A stretch of 64,000 nucleotides of DNA from Siphlonurus alternatus (lineage: Eukaryota; Arthropoda; Insecta; Ephemeroptera; Siphlonuridae): the NCBI GenBank assembly GCA_949825025.1, contig OX463780.1, positions 39,474,979 through 39,538,978 of the forward strand. Direction: 5' to 3'. A program made the position numbers and the translations under genes. Under the pieces are notes generated by a model, which worked only from the letters and a program-made list of their open reading frames with translations, did no database searches and was not told the DNA's origin. This document shows, one piece after another, positions 60,666-64,000 of the stretch; the stretch's first letter is position 1; each line of letters opens with the position of its first letter.

Positions 60666-63600
60666 TCATGGCAAAACGAATCGATTCCATTCCTAACACT
60701 TTGTTTTCGATATATAACATCGACTTTTTAAAATTCCAAAAATGGGGTTTTTCTAACGTAACCAAAATTGCCATCCCATTATCTCAGTTTAAGTTTAAGG
60801 GAGAGAGTTGAAAGTTATACTTTCAAAGTCTGCTTGACAAGGAGATGCCCTAGCTTTACTAAAAATTGAAATTCGGTGCACTTTTATTTGTAGCTATATA
60901 TCAGAATATTACGTATTCCTTGGATCCTGCTGCGATTAATTTGGTGAAAATGGGTTGAAAGGTCTTGTTTCGATAAGGAGCAACTTTTTAATGCGCAAAA
61001 AGTCACTTTCGCCACCTTAAAAAAAGTGGAAAAGTGACCCTTCGTGAACATGTGGGGGGGTATTGGTATTTTCAAAGTTTCGTTCCTGAAAACTTTCTTG
61101 TAGTTGCAAGGAGAGTAATGTTATATTTTTTTTTTAATTTGTCATGGCAAAACGAATCAATTCCATTCCTAACACTTTGTTTTCGATATATAACATCGAC
61201 TTTTTAAAATTCCAAAAAAGGGGTTTTTCTAACGTAACCAAAATTGCCATCGCATTATCTCAGTTTAAGTTTAAGGGAGAGAGTTGAAAGTTAAATTGTC
61301 AAAGTCTGCTAGACAAGGAGATGCCCTAGCCCTACTAAAAATTGAAATTAGGTGCACTTTTATTTGTAGCTATATATCAGAATATTACGTATTCCTTGGA
61401 TCCTGCTGCGATTAATTTGGTGAAAATGGGTTGAAAGGTCTTGTTTCGATAAGAAGCAACTTTTTAACGCGCAAAAAGTCACTTTCGCCACCTTAGAAAA
61501 AGTGGAAAAGTGACCCTTCGTGAACATGTGGGGGGGTATTGGTATTTTCAAAGTTTCGTTCCTGAATACTTTCTTGTAGTTGCAAGGAGAGTAATGTTAT
61601 ATTTTTTTTTAATTTGTCATGGCAAAACGAATCGATTCCATTCTTAACACTTTCTTTTCGATTTATAACATCGACTTTTTAAAATTAAAAAAAAAGGGGT
61701 TTTTCTAACGTAACCAAAATTGCCATCCCATTATCGCAGTTTAGGTTTAAGGGAGAGAGTTGAAAGTTATATTGTCAAAGTCTGCTTGACGAGGAGATGC
61801 TCTAGCCCCCCTAAAAATTTAAATTCGGTGCACTTTTATTTTAATCTATATTTTAGAATATTACGTATTCCTTGGATTCTGCTGCAATTAATTTCGTGAA
61901 AATGGGTTAAAAGGTCTTGTTTCGATAAGGAGCATCTTTTTAACGCGCAAAAAGTCACTTTCGCCACCTTAAAAAAAGTGGAAAAGTGACCCTTCGTGAA
62001 CATGTGGGGGGGTATTGGTATTTTCAAAGTTTCGTTCTTTAAAACTTTCTTGTAGTTGCAAGGAGAGTAATGTTATATTTTTTTTTAATTTGTTATGGCA
62101 AAACGAATCGATTCCATTCCTAACACTTGGTTTTCGATATATAACATTGACTTTTTAAAATTCCAAAAAAGGGGTCTTTCAAACGTAACCAAAATTGCCA
62201 TCCCATTATCTCAGTATAGGTTTAAGGGAGAGAGTTGAAAGTTATATTGTCAAAGTCTGCTTGACAAGGAGATGCCCTAGCCCTACTAAAAATTGAAATT
62301 CGGTGCACTTTTATTTGTAGCTATATATCAGAATATTACGTATTCCTTGGATTTTGCTGCAATTAATTTGGTGAAAATGGTTTGAAAGGCCTTGCTTCTA
62401 TAAGGAGCAACTTCTTGACGCGCAAAAAGTCACTTTCGCTACCTTAAAAAAAGTGGAAAAACGACCCTCCGTGAACATGTGGGGGGGTATTGGTATTTTC
62501 AAAGTTTCGTTCCTTAAAACTTTCTTGTAGTTGCAAGGAGAGTAATGTTATATATTTTTTTTAATATGTAATGGCAAAACGAATCGATTCCATTCTTAAC
62601 ACTTTGTTTTCGATATATAACATCGGCTTTTTAAAATTCAAAAAAAGGGGTTTTTCTAACGTAACCAAAATTGCCATCCCATTATCGCAGTTTAGGTTTA
62701 AGGGAGAGAGTTGAAAGTTATATTGTCAAAGTCTGCTTGACGAGGAGATGCTCTAGCCCCCCTAAAAATTTAAATTCGGTGCACTTTTATTTTAATCTAT
62801 TTTTCAGAATATTACGTATTCCTTGGATTCTGCTGCAATTAATTTGGTGAAAATGGGTTGAAAGGTCTTGTTTCGATAAGGAGCAACTTTTTAACGCGCA
62901 AAAAGTCACTTTCGCCACCTTAAAAAAAGTGGAAAAGTGACCCTTCGTGAACATTTGGGGGGGTATTGGTATTTTCAAAGTTTCGTTCTTTAAAACATTC
63001 TTGTAGTTGCAAGGAGAGTAATGTTATATTTTTTTTTGAATTTGTCATGGCAAAACGAATCGATTCCATTCCTAACACTTTGATTTCGATTTATAACATC
63101 GACTTTTTAAAATTCCAAAAATGGGGTTTTTCTAACGTAACCAAAATTGCCATCCCATTATCTCAGTTAAGGTTTAAGGGAGAGAGTTAAAAGTTATATT
63201 GTCAAAGTCTGCTTGACAAGGAGATGCCTTAGCCCTACTAAAAATTGAAATTCGGTGCACTTTTATTTGTAGCTTTTTATCAGACTATTACGTATTCCTT
63301 GGATCCTGCTGCGATTAATTTGGTGAAAATGGGTAGAAAGATCTTGTTTCGATAAGGAGCAACTTCTTGACGCGCAAAAAGTCACTTTCGCCACCTTAAA
63401 AAAAGTGGAAAAGTGACCCTTCGTGAACATGTGGGGGGGTATTGGTATTTTCAAAGTTTCGTTCCTGAATACTTTCTTGTAGTTGCAAGGAGAGTAATGT
63501 TATATTTTTTTTTAATTTGTCATGGCAAAACGAATCGATTCCATTCTTAACACTTTCTTTTCGATTTATAACATCGACTTTTTAAAATTAAAAAAAAAGG

Positions 63601-64000
63601 GGTTTTTCTAACGTAACCAAAATTGCCATCCCATTATCGCAGTTTAGGTTTAAGGGAGAGAGTTGAAAGTTATATTGTCAAAGTCTGCTTGACGAGGAGA
63701 TGCTCTAGCCCCCCTAAAAATTTAAATTCGGTGCACTTTTATTTTAATCTATATTTTAGAATATTACGTATTCCTTGGATTCTGCTGCAATTAATTTCGT
63801 GAAAATGGGTTAAAAGGTCTTGTTTCGATAAGGAGCATCTTTTTAACGCGCAAAAAGTCACTTTCGCCACCTTAAAAAAAGTGGAAAAGTGACCCTTCGT
63901 GAACATGTGGGGGGGTATTGGTATTTTCAAAGTTTCGTTCTTTAAAACTTTCTTGTAGTTGCAAGGAGAGTAATGTTATATTTTTTTTTAATTTGTTATG
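60666..64000. repeat. higher-order repeat, copy 3, rearranged, open to the right
   Basis: Unit order is B, C/D hybrid, H, I/E hybrid, F, G, H, then the first bases of another TTGTTATGG unit (63996). About one unit is lost at the C/D hybrid and about three more at the passage from D to H (61500-61617). The segment 62093-63995 has the same length, 1,903 bp, and apparently the same sequence as 57810-59712. The array continues past the window. Confidence 0.87.

Larger units (their letters stand above)
48722..64000. repeat. 476-bp satellite array with higher-order structure
   Basis: Tandem units of about 476 bp run to the end of the window and beyond. Taking (G)TCATGGCAAAAC as unit start, units begin at 48751, 49242, 49718, 50194, 50672, 51148, 51624, 52100, 52576, 53051, 53527, 54003, 54480, 54956, 55432, 55908, 56383, 56859, 57334, 57810, 58286, 58762, 59237, 59713, 60189, 60666, 61142, 61617, 62093, 62569, 63045, 63520 and 63996. 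Each unit has an A/T-rich first part with a T8-10 run, ATTGCCATCCCATTAT, GGAGATGC(C/T)CTAGCC, TTACGTATTCCTTGGAT, TAAGGAGCAAC and a GTGGGGGGGTATTGG block. Units are open on the minus strand for 63 codons and on the plus strand for about 74, but several types are closed, so no gene is inferred. Confidence 0.98.

Noticed and set aside
49936..63930. A family of many 63-codon minus-strand genes in tandem
   Set aside because: They are the same segment of a 476-bp satellite unit, lost in type-E units, overlapped by plus-strand frames, and without promoter or splice evidence.
48722..64000. CRISPR array
   Set aside because: The repeat period is about 476 bp with whole-unit similarity; there are no short repeats with unique spacers and the genome is eukaryotic.

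Overview
The window looks like nuclear DNA of an animal, most likely an invertebrate and plausibly an arthropod. It is strongly AT-rich and full of long dinucleotide and pentanucleotide microsatellites, short inverted-repeat (MITE-like) elements, tRNA- and 5S rRNA-derived SINEs, and a large tandem satellite. There are no operons, ribosome-binding sites or long open frames. I cannot name the species. I recognise no complete protein-coding gene: nearly all open frames are short and explained by AT-rich chance, by (CT)n/(GA)n tracts, or by satellite monomers open on both strands.

Layout. Positions 1 to about 27,400 are gene-poor AT-rich DNA. They carry (CT/GA)n tracts (2159, 18217, 23529), a (TTTTA)n tract (7683), possible LINE 3' tails (1586, 6663, 7290), and several inverted-repeat elements (6749, 7425, 11573, 13105, 14987, 15854). 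At 19,509-20,222 one inverted-repeat element is nested inside another. A tRNA-headed SINE lies near 21,710. A 5S rRNA-headed SINE on the minus strand (24,696-25,110) has a 12-bp target-site duplication. Positions 27,413-29,412 form a 2-kb near-perfect palindrome with a tRNA-like sequence in each arm. Positions 29,990-32,727 are a 2.74-kb non-autonomous transposon flanked by TTAA, which itself contains a (TATTA)n block and two smaller inverted-repeat elements. From 32.7 to 48.7 kb the AT-rich sequence continues, with two more family-A elements (38,344; 40,101), other short inverted-repeat elements (41,363; 42,429; 46,055), long (CT)n and (TA)n tracts, a few GC-richer islands, and one weak exon candidate (47,848-47,950).

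From about 48,722 to the window's end lies a satellite array with a unit of about 476 bp: 32 complete units plus the start of another, continuing past the window. Apart from three divergent units at the left edge, it is organised as a higher-order repeat. Nine distinguishable monomer types (called B to J here) run in fixed order with a period of about 4,285 bp. The order is then rearranged by a four-unit duplication and by hybrid monomers that mark unequal-exchange breakpoints.

The window records transposon nesting and satellite turnover rather than genes working together. The strongest threads are the higher-order satellite with visible recombination junctions; a set of different inverted-repeat elements that all sit at TTAA (one with an inferable empty site); the 2-kb palindrome with paired tRNA-like sequences; and the intact 5S-derived SINE.
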